Part shown: piece by piece, positions 19,563 through 31,071 of the stretch
Layout of the letters: every line of letters starts with the position of its first letter
Numbering within the stretch: position 1 is the stretch's first letter
Assembly (NCBI GenBank): GCA_023375785.1
Contig: SZWC01004800.1
Location: 116,263 to 166,559, forward strand
Direction of reading: 5' to 3'
Length of the DNA: 50,297 bases
Source: Penium margaritaceum
Lineage: Eukaryota > Streptophyta > Zygnematophyceae > Desmidiales > Peniaceae
Made by a program: the position numbers and the translations under genes
The notes under the pieces: model-generated
Told to the model about the DNA's origin: nothing
Seen by the model: the letters and a program-made list of their open reading frames with translations, nothing else
Database searches by the model: none

Positions 19563-21454
19563 GTGGCTGTCTGTTTAATCCTTCCTTCCGCTCGTGCCTC
19601 ACCTGGCCTCTGGATCATTGATTCATGTGCCACACATCTCATAACCTCTTGTTGTTCCTCCTATGTTTCCCTCGGGCCTGTTCAGTCTGTGCGTTCTATA
19701 CGAACTGGCTCCGGCCAGCTTCTCCCTGTTCAAGGTTTTGGTGTCATCCGTTTTGTTGGCCCCGGAGGCACTTTCTATCTGCCCGACGTCCTGTACGTCC
19801 CTGAACTTGAAGTCAGTCTACTCTCTGTGACCACCCTTGAAGATCAGGGCATGGACTTCTCGTCCAGCCGTGGCCTTGCTTCCATCTCACTCCGCTCTTG
19901 TGGCCGTGTCATTCTATGTGGTGTGCGCTGCAATCGCTTGTTCCGTGTACCGCTCACATTGCCCTCACCTTCTGTTGCGTCTGCTTTTGTTCATGTCGCT
20001 CCTTCACTGTCCCCTAATCATGCTAATCTCCTGCATCATCGCCTTTGTCACATTCACACTGCCGCAATCCAGCGCCTTCTTCGCCTTCAGCCTGCACACG
20101 GCCTTGAACATGCCACTTTCTCTCCTCCCTGCACATCCACCTGCCTTGATAGTGCCAGTGGCAAAATACACCCCTCACCCTTCTCCACCTCTGAATCTAC
20201 TACCTCGCACCCACTTGATGTGGTGCATGGTGGCGTCATGGGCCCGTTGCCCAAGGAATTCCTTGGTGGCATTGGGCGTTACGTCCTGTGTCTCACTGAT
20301 GACTACTCCCGCTACCGTTGGATCTTTTCCCTGCCGCACAAGAGTGAAGTCACCGTCGTCCTTGAGTCCTGGCTACCGCAGGCCAAATGGGCCTGCCTGC
20401 GGTCCTTGCGCGTGTTTCGCAGCGACCGTGGTGGTGAGTTCTTTGGTCCCACGTCTCGCTTCCTTGAGTTCCGTGGTGTGCGACTTGAATCCTCTACCCC
20501 CTACACACCACAACAAAATGGTGTGTCGGAACGCTGGAACCCACTCTTGCTAATGGGGTTCGTTCTCTGCTCTCTGCCTCCAGTCAATCTCCTCTTTTTG
20601 CCTTTGAGGCTATGTCCTACATGACATGGGTCTGGAACCGCATTCCGCATGGGCCCCTTCCTCACACTGTCACTCTCTTTGAGTGATGGACTGGCCGGCG
20701 TGCCGACCTTCGTCTTGCCCGCGTGTCGGACTGCCTTGCCTCCGTCTGGGTGCCCACCGACCAACGTGATGGTAAAATGTCCCCTCATGGTCGCTTGTGC
20801 ATCTTTCTTGGTGTCTCTCCCTTCTCCAAGGCATGGCGCTTCTGGGATCCTTCCCACTGTCGTGTCATTGAGTCTCGTGACGCCCTCTTCTTTGAACACC
20901 TGTTTGAGCGTGACTCTCCCCGCTTTGGCGGGTCCCTTTCTCCGCCCTTTCGGGGTGGTGCTCTGCCCTCTGGGCCTCTTTTTCTCCCCTCGGGGTGTCC
21001 CTCGGTCCCCTCTGTCTCCTCCCCTTTTGAGCAGAGTTCTCCTTTGTCTGAGTCCCCCTCACCGGCCTCATCCCCCTCCACGGCTCCCTTGGCCTCACCC
21101 AGTCCATCTCCTGGTTCTCCTACCGCTGTCTCTCCTGCGGCTTTGTCGTCTCCTCCTCCACTTGGCGCCATCTCACCGCCATCCCCTGTCACCTCAGAGG
21201 TAGCTCTTGACTCTTCCTCTTTGCCTGCGTTGCCTCTTCCCGCTACTCCCTCCTCCTCGGCGCGTACTTTGTCCATTCCCCCAGTCTCACCCTACACGTG
21301 CGGTGGGCGTCTCCGGGCTCTCTTCTCGCAGTCTCACCCTGTCGTCTCTGGTGACCCTGGTCTTCATGCACTTTGTCTCACCACCTCTGGCTTGTCTGCA
21401 GCAGTGTCTATCATACACCCCAGCACTACACTTGGCTACTCTCTTTTCGAATAG
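19563..21454 (+). pseudogene. pol: E2 Pol N-half: protease and integrase, frameshifted
   Basis: The protease motif is IIDSCATHLIT (DSG changed to DSC). The GAG-pre-integrase region has HHRLCHIH, then TCLDSASGK with the second Cys lost. The integrase core shows LTDDYSRYRW, FRSDRGGEFF and NGVSERWN; the frame shifts just after SERWN (about 20540) and continues as YMTWVWNRIPHGPLP, SKAWRFWDPSH and ESRDALFFEHL. A TGA near 20686 and a TAG at 21452 interrupt this second frame. A Ser/Pro-rich linker fills about 20950-21450. Confidence 0.8.
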
Positions 21455-23107
21455 GAATTCCACTTAGCTCTATCCTCATCTGTAGCTAGGTATGTCGCCT
21501 CGTGCTTCGCTGCCGCTGGCCTTTCTCCCCTTCCTCCCGAACCACTGACTGTGCAGGCAGCTCGTATAGCCTCTGACTCCCCGTTGTGGGAGCAGGCAAT
21601 GACGGCCGAACTCGATGCCCTGTCTGATAACGGCGTGTATGAATTTGTCGACCTCCCACCGGGTCGCAAGGCAGTTGCTGCCAAGTGGGCGTATCCTTGT
21701 AAGCTGAATCTGGACAACACAGTCAAACAATACAAGGCTCGTCTCAATGCCAAAGGGTTCTCTCAGATCCCCGGTGTCGACTTTGACAAGACCTTTGCTC
21801 CAGTTGGTTGCTACACCATAGCCAGGGCTCTTCTCAGCCTAGTCGCTTAGCATGACTGGGAGCTTGAGCAGATGGACGTCAATAATGCCTTTCTACATGG
21901 CAAGTTGGATGAAGAGATTTACATGGTACAACCACCCGGCTTCTCTGATGGCACCGACCGGGTTTGGCGCTTGCGCAAGGCTCTCTATGGCCTCAAACAG
22001 TCCCCACGATATTGGAACTAAGAGATCACATCAACCCTTGAGAAAGGGGATTAGAAGCAGAGTGACGTGGATCCGGCACTCTTTCTTGGGCCTCCCACCA
22101 AACCACTCATTGCCGTTCTTGTGTACGTGGACGACCTTCTCATTGTCTCTCCTGATGCTGCTTCTGTGATGGCCGCCAAGTCCTTGCTTCAAGCAGAATA
22201 CAAGATGAAGGATCTTGGTCCAGCACGTGTCTTTCTATGAATGGATTTGGAGTGGGACCGTGCACGTCGCGTCTTGCATGTGCATCAGGCTGCATATGTG
22301 CGTAGCCTAGGGGAGCGTTTCGCCCCAATCCTCATGTCCATCCCCACATCGTCCACACCCACGACGCCCACTGGTCAGTCCCTCCTGAAGTCACTGGAGC
22401 TCTCAAAGCTGGGGGAGATAGTTGACGTGACCAACTACCGCTGTGTCATTGGCTCCCTAATGTACCTTGCCACAACCACACAGGCGGATGTGGCTTTTGC
22501 TGTGAACTTTCTGTCTCAGTTCTCTCAGTGCCCCCACGAGCGTCACCTCAAGGCAACGTTGCGTGTGGTGCGGTACGCTCTCTCCATGCCTCGTGTTGGG
22601 CTGCACTTTCGTGCATAGCCCTCGGTCGTAGTGGAAGGCTTCACAGACAGTGACTGGGCGCATGACTCTGATGCTCGCAGCCGTACAGGGTACATCTTTC
22701 TGGATGGTGGCACTGTAGTCTCCTGGAAGAGTGGCAAGCAAGGGTGTGTAGCACGTACCACTGTTGAGGCTGAGTGTGTTGCTCTTGGTGCAGGCACGTG
22801 TGAAGGTGTCTGGCTCTGTCTTTTGCTGCAACAGTTGCATGTTCCCATCCACTGCATCACTCTGCGCTATGAAAACCAAAGCACAAAAGCCATTGCTGCA
22901 AACAGTGGCATGCTTCACTCATGCACCTAAAACATTAATGTGGAGCATCATTTTTTTTGTGAAAGCATTGCTGCTGGCATTGTCCAAGTTGCGTGGGTGG
23001 ATACACGATCGCAGAGAGCTGACTTTCTCACCAAGGCCCTCAGTCGAAACGTCTTCAAAAGTGTTGTTCACTCTTTGGGTCTCATCAGTCCGCATGATCC
23101 AGGTTGA
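21455..23107 (+). pseudogene. pol: E2 Pol C-half: reverse transcriptase and RNase H
   Basis: One frame carries the RT start (YEFVDLPPGRKAVAAKW), [37 protein letters not shown], the polymerase motif VYVDDLLIVS, then RNase H (FTDSDWAHDSDARSRTGY, SWKSGKQGC, NINVEHHFF, DFLTKALS), and ends at TGA 23105-23107. In-frame stops: TAG 21848 (Gln in E1 and E3), TAA 22019 (Lys in E3), TAG 22052, TGA 22238 (Gly in E1), TAG 22616 and TAA 22928. No frameshift is seen in 1.6 kb. YVDD is intact. Confidence 0.85.
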
Positions 23108-23173
23108 TTGTCGGTGGTTTCTCTCTCGCACCTTCTGTGATTCTCTCATGCGTGTGTGGGTTGCTTGTCTGCG

Positions 23174-23186
23174 GGTCATGGGGGAG
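23174..23186 (+). other. E2 polypurine tract
   Basis: GGTCATGGGGGAG abuts the 3' LTR start TGTTG. E3 has the same 13 bases at its own junction. Confidence 0.85.
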
Positions 23187-23828
23187 TGTTGAATTTCGTT
23201 GGCCACTCACAACTCTATGCCCTCTTACCTCTCACACACTGTACACAATCTGCACAGATTAAGTGACAATGGTCCCACCTGGGGAAGCGTCCGATGTGCC
23301 CATCCTGGTTGGAGCCGTTGACGCCCTCAAGCTGCTGCTGCTGGTGGACCCAGGAATTCCCTCGGGCACAAACGTGACCATTGCATGACTCTCCATGAAT
23401 TTCTATGACTCTCTGTGATGCGATAGATGCTAGGGCCCGTACATTCTCACTACCGTGCCCTGCATCATGTTACCTTGCCTTGCATGTGATGGGAGAGCTG
23501 CATATTTCCCGGGTGCTGTTCCCTAGGGGGCCACCATGCCGGTCTTGACCGTGCATCGGTGAACAGCTGCCCTCCGTTTATTCCGAGCGGTCGGGCTCAA
23601 CCCCTAGGTGGCGGCGCTTGCTCACCCGAGTTTTGACACTCGTGGTGGGTGAGTGCTCACCGGTACTAGTCTCGCTCCCTCCCCCCCCTCTCTACTCTCT
23701 TGTCTTGGTTGAAAATGCAACCTTTCAAGCAAGTTACCCCATCCATGGCGTCTCTCACTCGGTGTGACTTGTTGCACTCACCCACCTCACCACACATGGC
23801 CTAGTCACGTAACTTCCTAGTAACTTCA
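23187..23828 (+). repeat. E2 3' LTR
   Basis: TGTTGAATTTCG to TAACTTCA, canonical TG...CA, 642 bp. It aligns with the 5' LTR with scattered substitutions, so the insertion is not recent. Confidence 0.9.
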
Positions 23829-23909
23829 CTTGCTAGTGCATCGTGGGCCGACGATCACCTAACATGGAATGAAGTCCACGTGGTTTGATACGGTTCCGAC
23901 GCATGGTAT
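23829..23909. other. Short spacer, no gene seen
   Basis: About 80 bp between E2 and the solo LTR. It begins with the E2 target copy CTTGC and ends with GGTAT, the left target copy of the solo LTR. Confidence 0.6.
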
Positions 23910-24369
23910 TGTTGTGATTTGTGACGTTCCTGTCCACCTGTACAGTTTACCGTGACCACTCGGACGTGTCCATACTGGTGCATATCCTTGATGCGGACCC
24001 TGGTGGTACCGGTGCGTTGTCTGGTGGTGGACTACCACCTTGGAGCTGAGTGACAACCGTTCCAGAGCAAGGGACGCTGCTCGGGACCACCTGCAGTTTT
24101 TCTACAGCACGCAAGAGTTTATCGGTGGATTGGCGCTGGGCCCGATTTGCATGTTTTTGCTTTGTGTGTCCACATTTTGATGTCAGATGCATGCATCTGA
24201 CCAGTCGTAGCGTCTGTCTTGTGATTCTACATGTCTAGGTTCAGACGGCATAGCGTTCTCACATGTCTCCTCTGAATCCCGGCCAAGACAGTGGTTTTGG
24301 GCTGGTTTTTGACAGATCGTGTGCTGCCGCATGCAACACCCGCTGTGCGCCGCGATAGGTACTTATGCC

Positions 24370-24918
24370 AAGAATGAACCCCTCTTCCCTTACACTATTG
24401 TGTGGAGCACCACACTGTGGTCAGAACGCAACAGACCTTGTCCAAAACGGACGAGTGTGCAAGGAGGAAAAGTGAGAAACGTGGAGGGGCTCGATCGACA
24501 GTCCTATGAGATGGAACTCACTAAACGAGTCCACCCATTGGCCGGCGAGAGAGAGCTCGCTGGCACTCGCTAAAAAAGAGACCATGTGCAAACCTGCCCC
24601 ATGTCACAACCTGCCCACAAACAGAGTTTTGACACATTATGTGCATGTCTAAACTAACACAAACACACAAGCAAGACTAAACTAGGTCACCAAGGTATTG
24701 CACTTCACAGACAAACAAGTACAACAGTGGATTGTCTCGGAGACAAATGTGAGCTCTCCAAGAGGGGAGTAGCGACGACGTGAGTGTATTGTGATGCTGC
24801 TCGCCAGCCGCCGGACTCGCGTCTGCTCCCCCAGTCTCCCGTACTCTCTGCCTCCTTAGGGATCTGCAAGGCGACGGACGTGAGCCGAGGGGTCACAGTA
24901 AGGACAACAACAACAACA
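24370..24918 (-). repeat. E3 3' LTR (left)
   Basis: 549 bp. On the - strand it begins TGTTGTTGTTG and contains GTGACCCCTCGGCTCACGTC, close to the E1 LTR start. It aligns with 31580-32126. The far end (AAGAATGAACCCC) is less conserved than the rest. Confidence 0.88.
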
Positions 24919-24931
24919 CTCCCCCATGACC
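24919..24931 (-). other. E3 polypurine tract
   Basis: GGTCATGGGGGAG on the - strand abuts the LTR start TGTTG, identical to the E2 tract. Confidence 0.85.
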
Positions 24932-25029
24932 ACACGGAAAACAGATTCGTGCACATAGCAATACTGATTTGAGCAACACCACAAGAACAATGATGAAAAA
25001 TAGCAACGAATGCAGCTCAAGGGCAGAAG

Positions 25030-26640
25030 TCAGTCCATAGGACAGGCAGGATGCAACTCCACAAAACGTGCGGCCACTAGAAACTTCGTACGGCTAACAA
25101 CCTTTGTGAGGAAATCAGCACGCTGTGAGTCGGTGCCGACCCACACGACCTGAATCTCACCTCGATCCACAAGATCTTGAATGTAGTGCTACTCGACGTT
25201 AATGTGCTTCGTGCATGCATGGAACACGCTAGAGCTCTCTGTAATGGCCTTTGCACTCATGTTGTCACACCGAAGCACAGTGGGAGGCATGGACTGACGT
25301 AGCGCATGCAACGGACGCACCAACCACACACTCTTTGTCACATCAGCTCCTAGTGCCACGCACTCTTCTTCTGCAGTGCTGCGAGCAATGCAATTGTGCT
25401 TGCCATTGCGCCAAGAGACAGCAGTTCATCCAATGAGGAAGAGGTAGCCGGTGCGACTCTTGCCGTTAGGACTCCATGCCTCGTTACTGTCCCTGTATCC
25501 ATCGAGGACCACGAATTCTTGCCCACGATAGTGAAGTCCCAAGCAAGCAGTGGAAACGACATACCACATGTACCGGACTGCAGTCTCAAGCAGGTTGACT
25601 ATGAAGGCGATGTCCGGACGTGTCGTCGTAGCCAGGAACATGAGCGATCCAATGACCCGCAAGTACAAGGTCACATCGACCAAATCCCCCAGCTTTGCTG
25701 GATCATCGACCTTCGGGGCGTCTTGTCCGTCCAGGGTGATCGGGGTTGACGCCGTACGCACATCGCTGAGCATCTCAACAAAGCGCTCCCCCAGAGAGAG
25801 GGTGTATTGCTCTTGATGGATTAGGAGCACTAGCCAAGCATGATCACGGACAATTTGCATGTCCAGGAACACTGTGGCCTCTCCCAGGTCTTTCAACTTG
25901 TATGTCGATTGTAGCATGCCCTTGGCTGCATCGACAACCTTCAGATCAGGCGAGATGATCAGAAGATAGTCAACGTAGACCAGGATGGCTGAATAGGGGG
26001 CAGTGGTCTAGGAGAGGAAAAGTGATGGGTCCGCAGTGCTCTGGACATAGCCCGCTTGTAGGAGCATGCCAATGATCTCCTTGTTCCAGCAGCAAGGCAA
26101 CTGCTTCAAGCCACACAGCGCTTTTTGTAGCCGGTACACGTGGCCGGTGCCGTCCTCGAATCCTGGGGATTGGACCATGTAGATCTCTTCTTCTAGCTTA
26201 CCATGTTGGAACGCGTTATTCACATCCATTTGGTGGAGTTCCCAGTCGTGCTGGACCACCTGGGCCAGCAAACCTAGAGCTGTGGTTGTGCGCCCAACTG
26301 GTGCAAAGGTCTCAGTGAAATCGATCCCTTCCACCTGAGAGAATCCTTTCACAGTCAATCTTTCTTTGTAGCGATAAACTGTTGTATGGCTTGAGCTTTT
26401 TCCGCAAGACCCACTTGGCCTGAATGGCCTTCCGCCCAGGTGGTAGGTCGACAAGCTCATAGACCCCATGCTCATTGATAGCCGCCAGCTCAGCCTCGCA
26501 TGCTGCATACCATTGTGCCGCATCTGACCTGGCCAAAGCATGACACAGTGTGCTGGGGTCTGGCGTCACTCCCACCACATTAGGGTCAGGAGCCGCAGTA
26601 CCTCGACTACGCTTGGCCAAGGCATAGGCCCGAGACAAAG
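25030..26640 (-). pseudogene. pol: E3 Pol C-half: reverse transcriptase and RNase H
   Basis: The RT start (VYELVDLPPGRKAIQAKWV) is in one frame and shifts near 26390 to the frame with [33 protein letters not shown] and CCWNKEI. TAG at 26008 stands where E1 has Gln. The polymerase motif reads YVDY, so the second catalytic Asp is lost. RNase H follows (GYRDSNEAWSPNGKSRTGY, CDNMSAKA, DFLTKVVS) with TGA at 25426 (Gly in E1) and TAG at 25189, ending at TGA 25030-25032. The altered YVDD motif predicts an inactive polymerase whatever the reading of TAG. Confidence 0.85.
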
Positions 26641-26694
26641 GGCCGATGGTGACGGTGGAATCTGCGAAGTCTACAGCAAGTCAGCGCTTGTGAG

Positions 26695-27306
26695 TCAGGA
26701 GAGCGAGGCTTGTGTTGCAGCCAGGGTGCACTTCACTGAGCCCTTGTGCACTGAGGCCCAAGGCCCTTGTGCTGGGATCTCCATTGTGCACGCTGCAAGT
26801 AGGACGAGGGCGGAGACGTCTGCCCTCATCACGTTGGTATGGCTCTGGTGATGATGCAGCTGGGACAGAAGGTGGACAATCATCAGCATAGACAGGACTG
26901 GTGATGTGTCAGGTGAAGCCGGTCCGTCAACTGGGCAGATGGAAGACGGGGACGGAACAGGTGACCTGACTGGTGACGCAGAGTGCGCAGGGGGTGTAGA
27001 CGACACCGGTGCCTCTGCTGGTGACACAAGTGTTGGGGAAACGGACAGCGTTGGTGGTGCAACCGGTGACGCACGCTCTTGAATCGAAGGGGATGCGGGA
27101 GGAACGCTGGATGCATGCAAGACAGGCGGTGCAGTCAATGTGGGAAACAGAGACGACGTTGACGCGCACGCTGGTGGGTGGGAAGGACCAGTATCGCCAA
27201 GTGTGCCTTGGGCACTGTCAACGGTCACCTCATTTACCCCTGCGCGCGGGATCGTTCCACACCCAGGAGGAATGCATTTATAGAGTGCCACCAGCGGGCA
27301 GGTCAA
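26695..27306 (-). pseudogene. E3 Ser/Pro-rich linker between integrase and RT
   Basis: Low-complexity Ser/Pro/Thr/Val-rich frame in the place where E1 and E2 have their linker. It ends toward the RT with sequence resembling the AYALA region of E1. No domain. It is out of frame with the integrase fragment upstream. Confidence 0.55.
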
Positions 27307-27368
27307 TAGGAGAGACGATGAAAAAATAGGATTTCCTAAGACTCAACAATGCGCCAATGACTGGGGTC

Positions 27369-28060
27369 CTAGAACCGCCAGGCCTTGGAGCGAGAGGCCA
27401 TGCATAGGAACCAGCAATCGCGACCTCTAGGGAAAAGCTTGGACCCTTGCTGTTCTCGTTTAAACCAGAAGCATGCAAGGGACCCCCACACATGCGCAAG
27501 CCGTAGGTCGGCACGACGTCCATACCACAGTTGGTATGGGGTGTGTGTGTTCGGGAGGGGGCTGTGAGGGATCCTGTTCCAGACCCATGTCATGTAGGCC
27601 ATACCCTCAAAGGCAAATGCTTTAGACATGCTGCTATCTGCCTACATGGAGTGAACTGCATCCTATATGGTGCGGTCCCAGCGCTCTGACACGCCGTTCT
27701 GCTGTGGCGTGGTTGGGGCGGAGAGGTTGTGAAACACTCCCACTGAGGCGTAGTAGCGGTATAGATCTCCCACAAATTCACCGCCTCGATCAGAGCGGAA
27801 GTTTTGTAGGGTATGGCCGGACTCACGTTCAGCCATAACAAGCCAAGTGCAAATAGCTAACGCCGCATCACTTTTCAGACGCAGACTTAAGACCCACTGC
27901 ATGCGAGTGAAGTCGTCTGTGATTGTCAGGACGTACCGCCCTCTGTCATCCTAGAACTTGACGGGGAGGGGACCCAGGAGATCAGACTGAAGCAACTCTA
28001 GGGGCTTGCGAGCCCGGGAGTCAGACAGAGGGTATGTGGAGCGGTGCATTTTGCCTTGCG
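27369..28060 (-). pseudogene. pol: E3 integrase fragment
   Basis: Shows CAQGKMHRSTYP, LTITDDFTRM, FRSDRGGEFV, NGVSERWDRT, YMTWVWNRIPHSPLP and SKAWRF, so D, D and E are present. Stops: TAG at 27951 (Gln in E1), TAG at 27661 (Glu in E1), another TAG shortly after (Arg in E1) and TAG at 27369 (Trp in E2). It is the same protein as E1 3341-5608 and is out of frame with the protease part. Confidence 0.8.
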
Positions 28061-28291
28061 CACATTAGAGCCAATCAGTCTTGGGCGGCGCCTCAAAGGA
28101 TGTTGCGTCAAGACCGAGCGCAGGTTGGGTGCAAATCAGAAGATCTACGGCATCTAAGTGGACATGACACAAGCGTCTCTGTATTAGGTGCTGAAGCTCA
28201 GGCGACAGCGTGCCTATGATGAACACTCATGCAGTGGATGGTGTAGTGATGTTGGTGGACATGGGGCAGCCAGAGACGTGATACAAGTCCC

Positions 28292-28873
28292 CTACTGCCC
28301 TGCCACTGAGTACCACTTCAATAGTAGCACAAATGGAGACAATGGCATCCTCACCTGTGAATGTGACACTGAGATCCATTCGTGTGCAAGCACGTCCAAA
28401 CAGCAGGCGAGTTCTAGACCAGGCACGTACAACACGTTTGAAATGCAGAGGGGTCCAGACGGTTCATGGAATTGTACCACACCTTCACCCTCAACAGGAA
28501 CCTCATGCCCAATAGCCGTAGGCACAGACTTCACGGAGTCGACAGGGCCAAGCACCACAAAATCACAGTGGCGACATGTCATGTGATGGATGGCATCCAA
28601 ATCCAGGATCCAGGTGGCATCCGTCACACGCTCGGGCGACTTGACTGAACAACTGCCAACAGTGCAGATAGTGGACAGGGGTGGCTCAGCAGATGACTGC
28701 TGAGCCACACTGACAACACGTGTCTGCAACTCATCAAGCCATGACAGGTCATTGTGACCTGAGCACACTACATCGAAGAAAAGGGACAGACCAGCATCAT
28801 CACGCGCTACGAATGACTCCACAGACTCAATTGCGTACCGTGTCCCATCGCCACCATCCCGACTGTATGTCAT
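28292..28873 (-). pseudogene. pol: E3 protease region, active site lost
   Basis: VTDATWILDLDAIHHMTC aligns with VTDATWVVDSGATHYMTC of E1. The DSG motif is DLD here, so the aspartic protease should be inactive. The flanking block HEVPVEGEGVVQF and the VLYVPGLEL region are recognisable. A frameshift follows before the integrase. Confidence 0.8.
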
Positions 28874-29089
28874 GGACTCAACAGACCAAACTGTGGGACC
28901 CCTCGGCTAAGTCAATGCAATCACACCTCCCTGAGTGGTGAGCCAGAGAAACTGGCGGAGCTCGGCGATATCGCGGTCCTGGGTCCCAAGCTGCTGCTCC
29001 AGAGGTGGCAAGTCCCTGGTGCTGGCTATAGTCGCATCAGCTACCGGCGAGGGCTGCTTGTCAATCATTATTGTGGTATGTGCGGAAGC

Positions 29090-31071
29090 TCACTCACGTT
29101 GCTCAAACACCCTATGCAGAACTTAGGCAATCTTTGTCCAGTTCTTGGGGAGCTTGCACTCCGTGTATCGGTGTGCTCCCCCGTATTTGTAAGACTCCCA
29201 CTGATGCTCCCTAGTCGGCTTTGAAGCAGCCTGTTCCTTTCCCTCCTTGGCACCCCTCTTGTTGTTTCATACCTTCTTCCCTTGGACTGCTACAGCTAAA
29301 CCAGCTGTTGTTGTGGTAGTCGTCGTTGGCTGTGAAGACGGAGGGAAGGGAGGGGAGAAGGCACGTAAAGCATGGACAGCCTCGACGGTTGCGGCGGATG
29401 CACCATGGCGGGCGTCATTTGCTGCTCCAACTCCTACTACGTGTAAACAGTGCTGCATTGTCCATGACAGGAGCAAACCTCTATCGGCAATCTCTTGAAG
29501 GCTGCTCAGGCGGAAGTTGTCAACAGCCTTGGCGTACTCGCGCTCAATGCCGATCCTGATGGTGTTGAACGCCATGAGTTGGTCCAGCCCATGCTTCCCG
29601 AGGGCCCTGTAGAGCCGCATCACGTGCCACCAATAGTCGACTGGTGTCTCGTGTCCACCCTGGCACAGGGAGTTGAAGTCTGACAGCTGTTGTGATATCG
29701 TTGCCATGGTCTTGCCCTCAAAGAGAGTAGTCGCCATCTCTCAGGCACCACATGGGTCAGCTGCAGTACCGGTGCGGGGATCTCCCAGGAAAGGTTCGAA
29801 GTCGAGGGTGTACTCCTCGGGGACGGCCTTCAAGAGACCGTACGCTGTGCGGGCGGCGGCAGCCGTCTGCTGGGGTTCTGATACCTGGTACGGGATGGTG
29901 TAGTACGGATACACCCCTTCACTGAACTCCCACACACGGAACCGTGGCTCCCAAGTGTTGTAGCTATCCTCCTGCCGGTAAGTCGGGGGTTCGGTCTCAA
30001 ACCACTTGGATGGCTTTGTTGTCGGCAGAGTTGTAAGGACAGCTTGTTCTCGCGACTGAGATGGGGGTCCTCCCTCAGTCCTAGACTCACGTGAATTAAC
30101 TGCTCCTTTAAGGACGCTAGGTCTGTATTAACCTTGGTCTGATTGCTTGGGCCTGCTTTGCCGACTCGTGCTGCTTGGCGCACCGAGCGGGTCTGATGCC
30201 ATTTTTTTATCTGTGTAAGGCGTAGGCGTAACATGCCTTCCTCGTCATTGGCGTCTTCGTCTAACTGTGGAAGATCGTCGGACGGATCAGCATCGAACGA
30301 TCCTAATGCTGCATCGACGTCGGCTGCAACCGCACTCTCGACTATCATCTTGCCCTTGCGCAGGGCATCACAGAGCAGCTTCTGCTCCTGCTGTTCCAAC
30401 ACCTGATGTTGCTACTGCTGCTGTTGTTCCTGCTGTGGCTGAACTACATCCCGAAAAATCTTGAATAAGTCGGCCATTTGCTTGGCTCTAAGTTCAGCCT
30501 ACTGGGCCTGTTGCTCACGCAGCTCTCGCAGACCGCGTGCCAACAAGCCAGGGTTGGACGGGGACTTGTCCCACATCGCACCTGGTGTACCGCCACTCAC
30601 ACCGGAAGAAGCAATACCCACATCCACATTGGAGCCGGCACTGCCGACTCCGATAGGGGCATCCTTGGGCATGGTGTTGGGATAGGGCAGGTGTGCACGA
30701 CTGGTGCTGACACTGTCGTTGGGTGGTGGACACTGCCGAAAAGGTGGCACCCCGCCTGAGCAGGCGTGGATTGTGTGATGGCCCTCCCCCACGTTGCCGA
30801 ATAATTTCGGCAGCGTTTCCCCTGCCCCAATGGCCGTGGGAAATGTGATAAGGCCTGTTTTAGCCGGAACATTGTCGATGGACCCCCCCAACGCTGCCGA
30901 AAAAATTCGGCAGCGTTTCCCCCACCCCAGTGGGCGTCGGAAATCAGGGAGAGGCCGTGAAGTAGTCTTGTGTACCTGAACCACCACCGCCCAACCCAGG
31001 GAGAGAGGGGAACCCAGCCAGAGGGGGGAAGGGTAGATCAGAGAGGACCCAAGGGCTGCTGCTGCGGCCAC
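29090..31071 (-). pseudogene. gag: E3 Gag with Gln-rich N-terminus
   Basis: From the right: a long open frame through the hairpin repeats, then REQQAQ-TAG-AELRAKQ (stop at 30499) and a Gln run with TAG at 30412 inside it. An acidic segment (DDLPQLDEDANDEEG) follows, then a frameshift near 30040 into the capsid-like part (WEPRFRVWEFSEGVYPYY, QQLSDFNSLCQ), with TGA at 29741. The knuckle near 29180 reads SYKYGGAHRYTEC: the spacing matches the short E1 type but both N-terminal Cys are lost. The frame does not fix the true start. Confidence 0.75.
30730..30920. repeat. 100-bp repeat with GCCGAA hairpins in E3 leader
   Basis: Perfect hairpin: arms 30890-30901 and 30906-30917 (12 bp, AAAA loop). An imperfect copy lies 100 bp upstream (30792-30801/30806-30815), and a truncated third copy (CACTGCCGAAAAGG) is near 30727. 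The surrounding bases are also alike, so the units are tandem. Confidence 0.85.

Larger units (their letters stand above)
9144..23828 (+). mobile_element. Full-length Ty1/copia retrotransposon E2, split by NE
   Basis: Two LTRs (9144-9789 and 23187-23828), an initiator-Met PBS, gag, protease, integrase, RT, RNase H and a polypurine tract lie in copia order. The flanks ATTGC (9139-9143) and CTTGC (23829-23833) match at 4 of 5 bases, consistent with an aged 5-bp target duplication. Removing NE and one GACTC copy leaves about 8.2 kb. The coding region is decayed by stops and frameshifts. Confidence 0.9.

Noticed and set aside
20785..21276. Glu/Gly-rich open frame on the - strand
   Set aside because: Antisense shadow of the Ser/Pro-rich linker of E2.
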